Source: DASZVN01 sp035547055 (lineage in GTDB: Bacteria; Pseudomonadota; Alphaproteobacteria; Rhizobiales; Methylopilaceae). Taken from it: a stretch of 33,192 bases of DNA. The translations under genes were made by a program, and so were the position numbers. Below, in pieces: positions 23,490 to 32,163 of this stretch (the first letter of the stretch is position 1; each line of letters opens with the position of its first letter). The notes beneath the pieces were generated by a model, which ran no database searches, was not told the DNA's origin, and saw nothing but the letters and a program-made list of their open reading frames with translations. The stretch covers positions 1-33,192 of the forward strand of contig DASZVN010000035.1 in the NCBI GenBank assembly GCA_035547055.1, given 5' to 3'.

Positions 23490-23516
23490 ATAGGCTGAAC
23501 GCTATGGCAGCATAGC
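23490..23516. promoter_or_regulatory. Candidate LysR operator between divergent genes
   Basis: GCTATG-GCAG-CATAGC is a perfect 6-bp inverted repeat (23501-23516). It overlaps a second dyad, ATAG (23490-23493) with CTAT (23502-23505). It sits 20-45 bases upstream of the LysR start and 70-97 bases upstream of the DUF3237 start, as expected for an auto-regulatory and activating site. Confidence 0.5.
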
Positions 23517-23586
23517 CCGGCGGTTGATTGCTCTCAACGACGGCGGTTCCCTATCGTCCGACCAATCGACCGAGGAGGAAACCGCC

Positions 23587-24165
23587 GTGCCGGATTCGCC
23601 GCTGCCCCAGGACGTCTACGATTTCGCCGCCGTCGCTGCGCCCCGTCTGCAATTCGCCTTCCGTATCCGCATCTTCTTCGAGCAGCGCATGCGCTTCCAG
23701 CCGACTACGCCGAACGGCGGACGGGTCTACGTGCCGCCGGCCGGCGGCGACATCTCCGGGCCACGCCTTCAGGGCCGCGTCGTTCCCTATAGCGGCGCCG
23801 ACTGGGCCCGCGGCCACAGCGACGGCGCCGCCGAGCTCAACGCCCACTACATGCTCGAAGCCGCGGACGGCACCCCGATCTACATCCACAACCGCGGCTT
23901 CCTCTACGGCCGCGACGACGCCGGCAAGCCGGTCCGCAATCCGCAGCAGGTCGAAAACCAGACCGCGACCGGCCCCGGCAACGCCACCCGCTGGACGATC
24001 GCGCCGGACACCTATTTCGTCTGCATCCCGGAATTCGATGTCCCGGTTGGGCCGCACGACTGGCTGACCCGCAGCGTTATCCTCGGCCGCGGCACCCGCG
24101 TCACCGCCCCCGACCACACCGTGTTCGACTATTTCATCGTCAACCCGCCCAAGGCGTGGGGGTGA
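23587..24165 (+). CDS. DUF3237 (UPF0311) family protein
   Basis: 192 residues. A small beta-barrel-type protein of unknown function, seen often beside aromatic or xenobiotic catabolic genes in alphaproteobacteria. Motifs: LQFAFRIRIFFEQ at the start, GGRVYVPPAGGDISGPRLQG, GAAELNAHYMLEAADGTPIYIHNRGF, and the end PDHTVFDYFIV. The GTG start at 23587 is preferred because GAGGAGG lies 9 bases upstream; a TTG at 23524 would add a 21-residue extension without family character. It is 13 bases ahead of the oxygenase gene and is the first gene of the putative LysR-controlled operon. Confidence 0.85.
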   Translation: MPDSPLPQDVYDFAAVAAPRLQFAFRIRIFFEQRMRFQPTTPNGGRVYVPPAGGDISGPRLQGRVVPYSGADWARGHSDGAAELNAHYMLEAADGTPIYIHNRGFLYGRDDAGKPVRNPQQVENQTATGPGNATRWTIAPDTYFVCIPEFDVPVGPHDWLTRSVILGRGTRVTAPDHTVFDYFIVNPPKAWG

Positions 24166-24178
24166 CGGAGGCGTCGCC

Positions 24179-25648
24179 ATGGCCCCCAATCCCTTCCCGA
24201 ACCGCGGCACCGGCTTCTTCGCGCCGCAGCGTTTCGAGGCGGACGTCTATGACTGCGAGGTGATCGGCCGGATCCCGAAGGAGATCGACGGCGACTTCGT
24301 GCGGGTCGGCGCGGAATGGTTCTACCCGCCGAAGTTCGACGACGACGCCTTTCTCAACGCGGACGGCTATGTCAGCCGCTTCCGCATCCATGACGGCCGG
24401 GTCGACTACAAGGGACGCTGGATCCGCACCGAGCGCTTCGAGACCAACCGCGCCGCCGGTCGCCAGATGTACGGCTATTACCGCAACGGCTGGACCGACG
24501 AGCCGCAGATCCGCGATCCCGGGCACCCGGCCCGGCGCACCGTCGCCAACACCGCACCGATCGCCCATGGCGGCAGGCTGTTCGCGCTGAAGGAGGACGG
24601 GCTGCCCCACCAGCTCGACCCCGACACGCTCGACACCATCGGGGTGTGGGACTTCGAGGGCCGGTACGGCAGCCAGACCTTCACCGCGCACCCCAAGATC
24701 GACCCTGTGACGGGCGAGATGATCGCCTATGGCTACGAGGCGACCGGCCCCGCCAGCGACGACCTCTTCGTCGTCACCATCGACAAGGCGGGCAAGGTGA
24801 GCCGCGAGGTTCGCCTCAAGGTGCCATACGTCAGCATGATCCACGACATGGCGCTGACGCAGCGGCACATCCTGTTCCCGTTCTGCGGCTACGTTACGAG
24901 CCGCCAGCGCCTGGAGAGCGGCCAGATCCATTGGGGATGGGACCCGGCGAAGCCGGCGATGATCGGCATCCTGCCGCGCGACGGCGAGGCGAAGGACGTG
25001 CGCTGGTTCAAGGGCCCGAGCGGCTGCCTGATGCACACCTTCAACGCGCGCAGCGAAGGCGACAAGGTCATCCTCGAAGCGCCGTTCTGGGACGGCAATT
25101 TCTTTCCCTTCTTTCCGACCGTCGACGGCTCGCCGTGGCACATGCCCAAGGCGTATGTCCGCCGCCTGACCTTCGACCTCGCCTCGAAGGACGACGGCTG
25201 GCAGGAGGACATCCTGTTCCAGACGCCGGTGGTCGATCTCGGCCGGGTCGACACCCGCTACATGTCGCTGCCGACCCGCTATGGGTTCACCGGCTTCGGC
25301 GATCCGGGCCGTCCGTTCGACCGGCGCCTGCCTGCCGAAACGCGGCCGCGCATGATCAACTGTTACGGCCGCTTCGACTTCGCAACCGGCACGCTCGACC
25401 GCTACTTCGCCGGCGAGAGCCACAGCCTCCAGGAGTGCTGCTTCGTTCCCCGCACGGCAGATGGGCCGGAGGGCGACGGCTGGCTGATCGGCGTCGCGCA
25501 GAACCTCGCCGAGATGCGCTCCGAGCTCGTGATCGCCGATGCGCAGCGTCTCGGCGAGGGCGACGTCGCGCGTGTGATCCTGCCGTTCCGCACCACCGCG
25601 CAGGTCCACGGCATGTGGGTGCCGGCCGGCACCGTCCACCCGGCATGA
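24179..25648 (+). CDS. Carotenoid/stilbene-cleaving oxygenase (RPE65 family)
   Basis: 489 residues. A non-heme iron dioxygenase with a seven-bladed propeller that cleaves the double bond of carotenoids or of lignin-type stilbenes. Four iron-binding histidines are visible in TFTAHPK, SMIHDMALT, CLMHTFNA and AQVHGMWVPAG. The stretch ALKEDGLPHQLDPDTLDTIG resembles lignostilbene dioxygenases, so a stilbene-type substrate is slightly favoured over a carotenoid; no carotenoid genes are near. ATG at 24179 has GGAGG 9 bases upstream. The stop overlaps the GMC gene as ATGA. Confidence 0.9.
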   Translation: MAPNPFPNRGTGFFAPQRFEADVYDCEVIGRIPKEIDGDFVRVGAEWFYPPKFDDDAFLNADGYVSRFRIHDGRVDYKGRWIRTERFETNRAAGRQMYGYYRNGWTDEPQIRDPGHPARRTVANTAPIAHGGRLFALKEDGLPHQLDPDTLDTIGVWDFEGRYGSQTFTAHPKIDPVTGEMIAYGYEATGPASDDLFVVTIDKAGKVSREVRLKVPYVSMIHDMALTQRHILFPFCGYVTSRQRLESGQIHWGWDPAKPAMIGILPRDGEAKDVRWFKGPSGCLMHTFNARSEGDKVILEAPFWDGNFFPFFPTVDGSPWHMPKAYVRRLTFDLASKDDGWQEDILFQTPVVDLGRVDTRYMSLPTRYGFTGFGDPGRPFDRRLPAETRPRMINCYGRFDFATGTLDRYFAGESHSLQECCFVPRTADGPEGDGWLIGVAQNLAEMRSELVIADAQRLGEGDVARVILPFRTTAQVHGMWVPAGTVHPA

Positions 25649-27282
25649 CCGTGGCGGCGGCGGAATATGACTATGTCGTCGTCGGCGCGGGCTCGGCCGG
25701 CGCCGTTCTCGCGGCACGGCTGACCGAGGACCCGGCCGTCCGCGTGCTGGTGCTGGAGGCCGGCGGCCCCGACCGGCACCGGCTGATGAAGATGCCGCTC
25801 GGCTTCTTCCCGATGCTCCGCGATCCCGGCGTGAGCTGGGGCTACAAGACCGAGCCGGAGCCTTACGCCGATGACCGCGTGCTGCCGCTGCCGCGCGGCA
25901 AGGTGCTCGGCGGCTCGTCGTCGATCAACGGCATGCTCTATGGCCGCGGCCATCCCCGCGACTACGACCAGTGGCGCCAGCTCGGCGCGGCCGGCTGGAG
26001 CTATGCCGACGTCCTCCCCTATTTCCGCCGCGCCCAGGCGAGCTGGCGGGGCGCCTCCGATTATCGCGGCGCTTCCGGGCCGCTGACGGTCTCGCGACAT
26101 CAGACCGACGAGGCCATTTTCGCGACGCTGATGGCAGCGGCGACAAATCTCGGCCACGCCGTCGCGACCGACCTTGACGGCTCCGAGCACGAGGGCTTCG
26201 GCAAGCCCGATTTCACCACCCATCGCGGCCGCCGCGGCTCGACCGCAGTGCGCTACCTCAGGCCGGCAATGGCGCGGCCGAACCTCGCGGTCGAGATCTC
26301 CGCGCTGACGACGCGGATCCTGTTCGAGGGCCGCCGGGCGGTCGGAGTCGAATATCGGCAGGACGGCCAGGTGCGGCGGGCGCGGGCCGCGCGGGAGGTG
26401 GTCCTCTGCGGCGGCGCCTACAACTCGCCGCAGATCCTGATGCTGTCGGGCATCGGGCCTGCGGACGAACTTGCGGGGGCCGGCATCGCCCCATTCCACG
26501 ATCTGCCCGGTGTCGGCCAGAACCTCCAGGAGCATGCTTCGGTCGGCGGCGTCTTCGAGCCGGCGCGGCCGATCCCGCTGATCCGGGAGATGCGCTTCGA
26601 TCGCATGGCGATTGCGGCGGTCCAATGGTGGGTGCTCGGCACCGGCACGATCGCAAACCTGCCGCTCGCCTGCATCGCGTTCTACCGCAGCCGGCCCGAG
26701 CTGGAGCGGCCGGACCTGGAGTTCATGGTCAACTCGACCGGGATCGATGCCCGGGTGTGGTTCCCGCTGATCCGCCCGAGCCGCGGCAACGCCTTCTGGG
26801 CGACCAATATCCTCCTCCACCCGGCGTCGCGCGGCTGGGTCAGGCTGCGTGGCGCCGACCCTGCCGCTCCGCCGCGCATCCAGCTCAATCTGTTGAAGGA
26901 AGAGAGCGACCGCGCGACCCTGCGCTGGGGTTTCCGCCATATGCGCGAGTTCTTCGCGACCGAACCGGCAGCGAGCCTCGTCACGGGCGAGCGATTCCCC
27001 GGCATGGCCGTGAAAACGGATGCCGAAATCGACGCCCACATGCGGGCGACCATCGGCACGGCGCACCATCCGGTTGGCACCTGCGCGATGGGCCAGGGAC
27101 GCGAGGCCGTCGTCGACGAGACGCTGAGAGTGCGGGGGCTTGACGGCCTGCGCGTTGTCGACGCCTCGGTGATGCCGACCATCGCCGGCGGCCATACCAA
27201 CGCCGTTGTCATCATGATTGCGGAAAAGGCAGCCGACCTGATCCGGGGCAAGAGCCTGGCGGCTGCCGAGATTGCCGCCTGA
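25645..27282 (+). CDS. GMC family FAD-dependent oxidoreductase (choline/alcohol dehydrogenase type)
   Basis: 545 residues. A flavoenzyme oxidising an alcohol to an aldehyde or acid. FAD dinucleotide site YDYVVVGAGSAGAVLAARL near the N-terminus, GMC signature 1 in RGKVLGGSSSINGMLYGRG, signature 2 in GAYNSPQILMLSGIGP, the catalytic His region GTAHHPVGTCAMG, and a closing DASVMPTIAGGHTNAV. It overlaps the oxygenase gene by ATGA, so it likely acts on the same substrate or cleavage product. Specificity cannot be read from sequence. No signal peptide. Confidence 0.92.
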   Translation: MTVAAAEYDYVVVGAGSAGAVLAARLTEDPAVRVLVLEAGGPDRHRLMKMPLGFFPMLRDPGVSWGYKTEPEPYADDRVLPLPRGKVLGGSSSINGMLYGRGHPRDYDQWRQLGAAGWSYADVLPYFRRAQASWRGASDYRGASGPLTVSRHQTDEAIFATLMAAATNLGHAVATDLDGSEHEGFGKPDFTTHRGRRGSTAVRYLRPAMARPNLAVEISALTTRILFEGRRAVGVEYRQDGQVRRARAAREVVLCGGAYNSPQILMLSGIGPADELAGAGIAPFHDLPGVGQNLQEHASVGGVFEPARPIPLIREMRFDRMAIAAVQWWVLGTGTIANLPLACIAFYRSRPELERPDLEFMVNSTGIDARVWFPLIRPSRGNAFWATNILLHPASRGWVRLRGADPAAPPRIQLNLLKEESDRATLRWGFRHMREFFATEPAASLVTGERFPGMAVKTDAEIDAHMRATIGTAHHPVGTCAMGQGREAVVDETLRVRGLDGLRVVDASVMPTIAGGHTNAVVIMIAEKAADLIRGKSLAAAEIAA

Positions 27283-27294
27283 AGGGAGGGAACC

Positions 27295-28833
27295 ATGAAG
27301 ATCGCCCGCCGCACCTTTCTCGCCGGCCTCGCCGCGAGCGGCGCCGCGACCGCCCTCCCCGGCATGAGCCGCCGGGCCGTGGCCGCCGACAAGCCGTTCG
27401 TCGCGGTGCTGAGCCAGAATCCCGACACCATCGACCTCACCAGCGCGACCAATGCGCCCTCGGTCGCGCCGGCGATGGAGAACGTCAACGAGCCCCTGAT
27501 CGGCCGCGACGCCCACGGCCAGCCGACGCCGACCCTCGCCACCTGGGAGATCGCGCCCGACGGCAAGGCCATCACCTTTCATCTCCGCAAGGGCGTCAAG
27601 TTCCACTCGGGCGACGACTTCACCGCCGCGGACGTGGCTTTCAGCGTCGAACGGATGCTGGCGAAGGTCCCGACCTACAAGCGCAACATGGCCAAGCTCG
27701 ACCGCGTCGAGGTGGTCGATCCGCTGACGGCGCGCTTCGTGCTCAAGGCGCCGAGCGTCGACATCATCTACGGCGCGCGGGGCGCCTATATCGTCTCCAA
27801 GGCCTATTACGACCGGGTCGGCGACAAGACCTTCGCCGCCAAGCCCGTCGGCACCGGCCCGTACAAGCTCGTCGACCACCAGATCGGCCAGCACATCGAT
27901 CTCGCGGCCTTCGACGGCTATTGGGGCGGCGCGCCGGCGGTGAGGCAGGCGCGGCTCCGCTTCATCACCGAGGAATCGACCCGGGTTGCCGCGCTCCAGA
28001 GCGGCGAGGTCGACCTCATCATGAACACGCCGTTCGACCGCGTGGCCGGACTGAAGAAAGCCGACTTCCATATCGTCGGTGCCGACGTCCACCCCACCAC
28101 CTCGGTGCAGATCACGTTCGGCAATCCGAAGATGCCGTGGTCGGACCTCAAGGTCCGCCAGGCGATGGCCTACGCGATCGACGACAAGGCCATTGTCGAC
28201 AAGCTGTTCGACGGCATCCCGAAACACTATGCGCTGTTTGCGCCGCACGAGGTCGGCTACGACCCATCGATCGAACCCTACCCTTATGATCCCGCCAAGG
28301 CGAAAGCGCTGCTGAAGGAGGCCGGCCACCCGGGCGGCTTCGATATGCGGCTGGTCTATTGGACCGGGAACTATGTCGGCATGCGCCAGACTGCCGAGGC
28401 GGTAACGCTATTCTGGCAGGCGGTCGGCATCCGCGCCAAGCTCGACGCCTACGACCCGCCGCACATGATGCAGCTCATGCGCTCGTCCTTCGCCAAGCGC
28501 GACACGATCGACTTCGTCCTGCTGTCGCCGCTGCCGCTCGCGAACTTCGCCGATCCGGCCTATGCACTCAACTTCGCCTTCAGCTCGCACTCGCCGTTCT
28601 CGGCCTATGTGAACCACGCGTTCGATGGGATCGTCGCCGAGGCCGACGCGACGCTCGACAACGACAAGCGCGCGGCGCTGGTGCGGCAGGCCTCGAAGCT
28701 CCTCCACGGCGACGTCGGCTGCATCCCGCTGTGGAACAACGTGTCCGTCTTCGCCATGAAGCCGAACGTGAAGCTCACCCCGATCGACGGCGGCATCGCC
28801 CTGTTGCCGCTGAAGGGCGTCACGGTGGGGTGA
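27295..28833 (+). CDS. ABC transporter solute-binding protein, family 5 (peptide/nickel type), Tat-exported
   Basis: 512 residues. The Tat signal RRTFLAGLAASGAATAL at the N-terminus ends near AVAAD. The SBP_bac_5 fold shows LATWEIAPDGKAITFHLRKG, KFHSGDDFTAADVAFSVERML and VRQAMAYAIDDKAIVDKLF. It follows the GMC gene by 12 bases with GGGAGGG as ribosome binding site, so it belongs to the same operon. The matching permease and ATPase genes are absent: the next gene is on the opposite strand. The ligand is unknown; a small organic molecule related to the oxygenase pathway is plausible. Confidence 0.9.
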   Translation: MKIARRTFLAGLAASGAATALPGMSRRAVAADKPFVAVLSQNPDTIDLTSATNAPSVAPAMENVNEPLIGRDAHGQPTPTLATWEIAPDGKAITFHLRKGVKFHSGDDFTAADVAFSVERMLAKVPTYKRNMAKLDRVEVVDPLTARFVLKAPSVDIIYGARGAYIVSKAYYDRVGDKTFAAKPVGTGPYKLVDHQIGQHIDLAAFDGYWGGAPAVRQARLRFITEESTRVAALQSGEVDLIMNTPFDRVAGLKKADFHIVGADVHPTTSVQITFGNPKMPWSDLKVRQAMAYAIDDKAIVDKLFDGIPKHYALFAPHEVGYDPSIEPYPYDPAKAKALLKEAGHPGGFDMRLVYWTGNYVGMRQTAEAVTLFWQAVGIRAKLDAYDPPHMMQLMRSSFAKRDTIDFVLLSPLPLANFADPAYALNFAFSSHSPFSAYVNHAFDGIVAEADATLDNDKRAALVRQASKLLHGDVGCIPLWNNVSVFAMKPNVKLTPIDGGIALLPLKGVTVG

Positions 28834-28908
28834 AGGCCCTTCCATCGGCAATCGGCGAGACGGGCGGAGACCGATGAAACGGAGAACGACGTCTACGCCA
28901 TAGCACTC

Positions 28909-28929
28909 TAAGCGATCCTCGTCCGCTTA
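28909..28929. terminator. Possible shared hairpin between convergent genes
   Basis: TAAGCG (28909-28914) and CGCTTA (28924-28929) form a 6-bp stem with a 9-base loop, overlapping the stop codon of the methyltransferase gene. It is the only dyad found in the 93 bp between the convergent solute-binding protein and methyltransferase genes. Confidence 0.25.
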
Positions 28930-29658
28930 AGACTTGCGCGCCGACACCAGCAGCATCATCGGGCGCTCGAGTTCTTCGGCCAGCGCGGGCATGCGTTCGA
29001 TCTGATCGGGGGTCGGTGCGAACTCCTCGATTCGACGCAGTTCGAAACCCGTTCCGATCAGCGTGTTGAGCGTCGTGCCGAGCGTGCGATGATATTTGAC
29101 GACACCCTTGGCGAACCAGTCCGTGCGCCGTTCGCCTTCGACCGAATAGCCGTTGACCGGCCAGGTCTTGCGGCCGTCTTCGTCCGATATCCAATGCGGA
29201 TGCGCCGCCGCCATGTAGACCGGATGCTCGATGGTGAAGACCAGATCTCCGCCGGGCATCAACGTCTCGTGGATCACGCGGATCAGACGCCCGAAATCCT
29301 CGACGTAGTGAAAGGTCAGTGCGCTGTAGACCAGGTCGAACGCCGCCTCGGGCAGGTCCAGCGTCTCGATATCCGCGATACGATATTCAATGGCCGGATC
29401 GGCCGTATCAGCCTTCGCCCGAGCGATCATGTTCCGTGACAGGTCGAAGCCGACCACCGAGGCCGCACCATGGTCCCGCATCCAGCGCGAGGCCCAGCCG
29501 AAGCCGCATCCGAGATCGGCGACGCGCTTGCCGGTCAGGTCCGGCAGCATGGCCCGGATCGCGGGCCATTCGGGGGCACCGTCCAGCCCGCGAATCTGCC
29601 GGGGCAATTGGCTGTAGCCTGCGAAGAATTCGGGGTTGTCGTAGATGTTCTGTGCCAT
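28927..29658 (-). CDS. Class I SAM-dependent methyltransferase
   Basis: 243 residues. Motif I VADLGCGFGWASRWMRDHG binds S-adenosylmethionine, followed by VVGFDLSRNMIARAK, IADIETLDLPEAAFDLVYSALTFHYVED and LMPGGDLVFTIEHPVYM. This matches small-molecule methyltransferases of the UbiE/YodH-like group; the substrate is unknown. ATG at 29658 is favoured over the in-frame TTG at 29670 because it begins the family-like MAQNIYDNPEFFAGYSQL. It lies 12 bases after the stop of the SDR gene and is probably cotranscribed with it. Base composition is less GC-rich than in neighbouring operons. Confidence 0.87.
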   Translation of the reverse strand: MAQNIYDNPEFFAGYSQLPRQIRGLDGAPEWPAIRAMLPDLTGKRVADLGCGFGWASRWMRDHGAASVVGFDLSRNMIARAKADTADPAIEYRIADIETLDLPEAAFDLVYSALTFHYVEDFGRLIRVIHETLMPGGDLVFTIEHPVYMAAAHPHWISDEDGRKTWPVNGYSVEGERRTDWFAKGVVKYHRTLGTTLNTLIGTGFELRRIEEFAPTPDQIERMPALAEELERPMMLLVSARKS

Positions 29659-29670
29659 GACCGCCGCCAA

Positions 29671-30624
29671 TCAAACGCTGGCCGAGCCACTGCCCGGAAC
29701 GAGGTGCTCGTCCCGAATGACAGCCAGGCCTTCGCGGAACGTCGTGACGCCGAAATCGGGGAACCGCGCCTTGAACTTGGCTGAGACGAAGATGTTGTCC
29801 GCTTCGTAGCGCGGCAGCAGTTCCGCCGCATCCCAGATGCGCCTGCTGAACAAGCCCGCCAGTCGCAACTGCCAGCGCTTGAGCACCTGGTACCGGGCGT
29901 CGGTGCCGAACTGCTCCGCGGCGAGTTCGACCAATGCGCGATAGGTCAGGCGGTCATCGTCGCAGGGCAGGTGCCAGCTCTGGCCGTAAGCGTCAAACGT
30001 GTTGCCCAGCAGCGCCATGGCCCGGCTTGCATCCGGCGTGTAGATCAGGGTGCGCAACGTGTCGTCGCGTAGGAAAACGCGCGCGGTTTTGCCCTGTAGC
30101 AAGGGTTCGACGATGGCGCTGTTGGTGATGCTCTGCGTCTTCCCCGGCCCGTAGAATTCGGGAGCTCTGCAGATCATCGCCGTCAGGCGCTTCTGGTCCA
30201 TCGCCGCGAGCAGCTCTGTCGCGATGGCAGCGCGAATGCGCCCCCTCTTGCCGTAAGGCCGAAATTCGGTGTCTTCCGTTTGGGGCTCATCGGTCTGCGG
30301 ATACATGTAGGTGTTGTCGAAAAACACCAGCCGCGCGTCATGAGCGGCACAGGCATCGATCACATTCTTCATGATGACCGGCCATTGCTCGACCCACAGC
30401 CTCGTATCCAGCGGGAGCCCGGCGGTCAGATAGGCGATCTCCGAGCCTTCGACCGCTTGCAGCGTCTCCTTGGCGTCGAGCAGGTTCGCTTTGTGAAGCT
30501 GGTCGGTATCGTTCACCTTTTTCGGATTCCGGCTCACCAACCGAATGTCGTCGGTGAAGTCGCGCTTGAGATAGACAGACAGTTCGCGCCCGATCTGCCC
30601 AGAAGCGCCAAGAATAGTCTGCAT
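29671..30624 (-). CDS. NAD(P)-binding atypical short-chain dehydrogenase/epimerase-like protein
   Basis: 317 residues. A Rossmann-fold N-terminus with glycine motif ILGASGQIGRELSVYL, then IRLVSRNPKKVND. It resembles extended or atypical SDRs; in the region of the usual YxxxK motif it has PYGKRGRIRAA, with no canonical YxxxK visible, so catalysis may be lost or different. The mid-part ICRAPEFYGPGK and LIYTPDASRAMALLGN are epimerase-like. ATG at 30624 has GGAAAG just upstream. The lower GC and different amino-acid style from flanking genes suggest a separate origin, shared with the methyltransferase. Confidence 0.82.
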   Translation of the reverse strand: MQTILGASGQIGRELSVYLKRDFTDDIRLVSRNPKKVNDTDQLHKANLLDAKETLQAVEGSEIAYLTAGLPLDTRLWVEQWPVIMKNVIDACAAHDARLVFFDNTYMYPQTDEPQTEDTEFRPYGKRGRIRAAIATELLAAMDQKRLTAMICRAPEFYGPGKTQSITNSAIVEPLLQGKTARVFLRDDTLRTLIYTPDASRAMALLGNTFDAYGQSWHLPCDDDRLTYRALVELAAEQFGTDARYQVLKRWQLRLAGLFSRRIWDAAELLPRYEADNIFVSAKFKARFPDFGVTTFREGLAVIRDEHLVPGSGSASV

Positions 30625-30773
30625 TTTCTTTCCTTAGCCTATGAGGCTTTTCAAACATAATATCTGCAACGGGCGACGGCCACGATACGTTTGCAGCGGG
30701 AAGATCGAAGAGACGAGAAAGGTGTCGATAGATACGTTTCACGTTCTCAAACAGTCACCCCTCTCAGAGAGGT

Positions 30774-30925
30774 CGCGTCAAGGCGCTCGGCTGGGCACGA
30801 CGCGGCGTCGATCTTGCAGATGCGCTGCATTCGCCAAGGCGGAAGACTGCGACGCCTTCGTCAGCTTCGACCGTGCCTTCGTCAAGGCGGCGGGCACCCG
30901 TGCCGACGTGACGGTTCGGCTGCCC
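30774..30925 (+). pseudogene. Remnant of a VapC-type PIN-domain toxin, frameshifted
   Basis: The first frame reads VKALGWARRGVDLADALH. After a one-base loss at 30831-30832 the next frame reads AKAEDCDAFVSFDRAFVKAA. Together these give the C-terminal half of a PIN domain, including the conserved DLADALH and DAFVSFDR acidic motifs. The N-terminal half with its catalytic aspartates is not found upstream, and no antitoxin gene is seen. Bases 30625-30773 before it hold nothing recognisable except a short CCTCTC-A-GAGAGG dyad. Confidence 0.6.
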
Positions 30926-30933
30926 CGAGCCGA

Positions 30934-31869
30934 TCACAGTGGGCGGGGGCGGCGCGGGACGCCCAGCGCGCATTCGAGCGCGGCCGTATCCCAGGCACCG
31001 AGATCGGCGGCGGCGCGGTAGGTGCTCGCGAGGAAGGCCAACAGGATCGCCTCGGGGTCGGCGGCCCGCCTGACCGCATCATAGGGCAGGACGAACTCGC
31101 CGAGGCGCTCCTCGAAATAGGCCTCGGCGGGCTGCACCGGCGCGGCGGCGAAGCCGGCCGGGGCCGGATACGCATAGGAATAGAACGCCGGAAACGCGAT
31201 CGGCCCGCCGCCCGGCCAGAAGCCGGCGGACGAGACCTCGTGGCTGTACGCCTCGCGCGTAACGGCGTCCGGCAGGCCGGGAATGCCGCCGGGATGCGGC
31301 GGCGCCCGGCGGCTGGAGAAGCGCGTCACGGCGAGGTCGAAGCTGCCCCAGAACAAGTGCACCGGGCTCGCCTTGCCGAGGAACGCGGTGCGGAAGTGAT
31401 GGAAGACGGCGCTGATCGCCACCAAGGCCTGGAAGAAGCGCCGCGCCGCATCCGCATCGTAGGGCCGCGGCCTGTCGTCGGCGGCGAACGGCACCGGGTC
31501 GGCGACCTCGTTGGGGATGCCGTGGAAATCCGGGTCGCCGCCGATTTCCGCGATGAGGGCGCGGATTTCGCGGTGGAAGGCCGCGACCGACATCGGCCGG
31601 AGCGGGACGCGCGCGCGGCGCCCGTCGCTCGCCCTGCCCCAGGCCGCGTGCTCGATCAGGTCGAAGCCGAGCTCGATGCCGCCAGGGCCGTCGGGGACCA
31701 GCCCGGTGGTGAAGCCGCGGGCGTCGAGATAGAGCGTCGCCTGCCACGAATGGTTCAGCCAGGGCGTGCGGGCGAAGCGGTACTTGCCGAGGATCTGGCT
31801 GTAGAGCTGCAGCGCCGCACGGGTCTCGCGCCAGGGCGGAAAGGGGATGTCGGGCCAGATCGCGGTCAT
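30934..31869 (-). CDS. DUF5996 family protein
   Basis: 311 residues, no signal peptide or membrane span. The N-terminus IWPDIPFPPWRETRAALQLY, then ILGKYRFARTPWLNHSWQATLYL and FTTGLVPDGPGGIELGFDLI, is the typical pattern of the DUF5996 family. Later come FHGIPNEVADPVPFA and VHLFWGSFDLAVTRFS. The function is unknown. It is a single gene, with the VapC remnant behind its stop. The start codon at 31869 has AGGACGTAGG just upstream. Confidence 0.87.
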   Translation of the reverse strand: MTAIWPDIPFPPWRETRAALQLYSQILGKYRFARTPWLNHSWQATLYLDARGFTTGLVPDGPGGIELGFDLIEHAAWGRASDGRRARVPLRPMSVAAFHREIRALIAEIGGDPDFHGIPNEVADPVPFAADDRPRPYDADAARRFFQALVAISAVFHHFRTAFLGKASPVHLFWGSFDLAVTRFSSRRAPPHPGGIPGLPDAVTREAYSHEVSSAGFWPGGGPIAFPAFYSYAYPAPAGFAAAPVQPAEAYFEERLGEFVLPYDAVRRAADPEAILLAFLASTYRAAADLGAWDTAALECALGVPRRPRPL

Positions 31870-31955
31870 CCTACGTCCTCCGCATCACGAGCGGGCCGGC
31901 CGGTCGCGGCCGACCGGCACGGCGGCGCCGCGACCGCACCGGCGGTCACGACGGC

Positions 31956-32093
31956 ATGGTCTGCACCATCCTGCCGGAGAACGCCAAGATTCAGAGGATC
32001 GCCGAAACGGCGACGCTCGACGGGCCCGCGTTCCCGCGCGCCGAAATCGAGCAGCTCCGTCGCGACATCAGCTGGCCGGACGGTTCAACGTGA
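31956..32093 (+). CDS. Possible small ORF of unknown function
   Basis: 45 residues beginning MVCTILPENAKIQRIAE and ending EIEQLRRDISWPDGST, on the plus strand in the 294-bp gap between two minus-strand genes. The composition looks protein-like, unlike the arginine-rich frames around it. The frame is open upstream of the ATG (TGGHDG precedes it), so it may be part of a decayed longer gene. No ribosome binding site was found. The rest of the gap (31870-31955, 32094-32163) shows nothing else. Confidence 0.3.
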   Translation: MVCTILPENAKIQRIAETATLDGPAFPRAEIEQLRRDISWPDGST

Positions 32094-32163
32094 CGTTCGG
32101 CGATCTGGTCCGCGGGGCGCGGCGCCGCGGCGGCTGACCGCCGCGGCTTCCCCGCCTGTCGCC

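Noticed and set aside
23524..23586. Upstream TTG start for the DUF3237 gene
   Set aside because: The extension is not family-like and the GTG at 23587 has GAGGAGG at proper spacing.
25402..28329. Open frame of 975 codons on the minus strand across the oxygenase, GMC and binding-protein genes
   Set aside because: It crosses three well-supported plus-strand genes and has no recognisable motif; a GC-bias artefact.
30625..30773. Antitoxin gene (vapB) before the VapC remnant
   Set aside because: No frame in this stretch gives an AbrB-type or RHH antitoxin sequence with a start codon.
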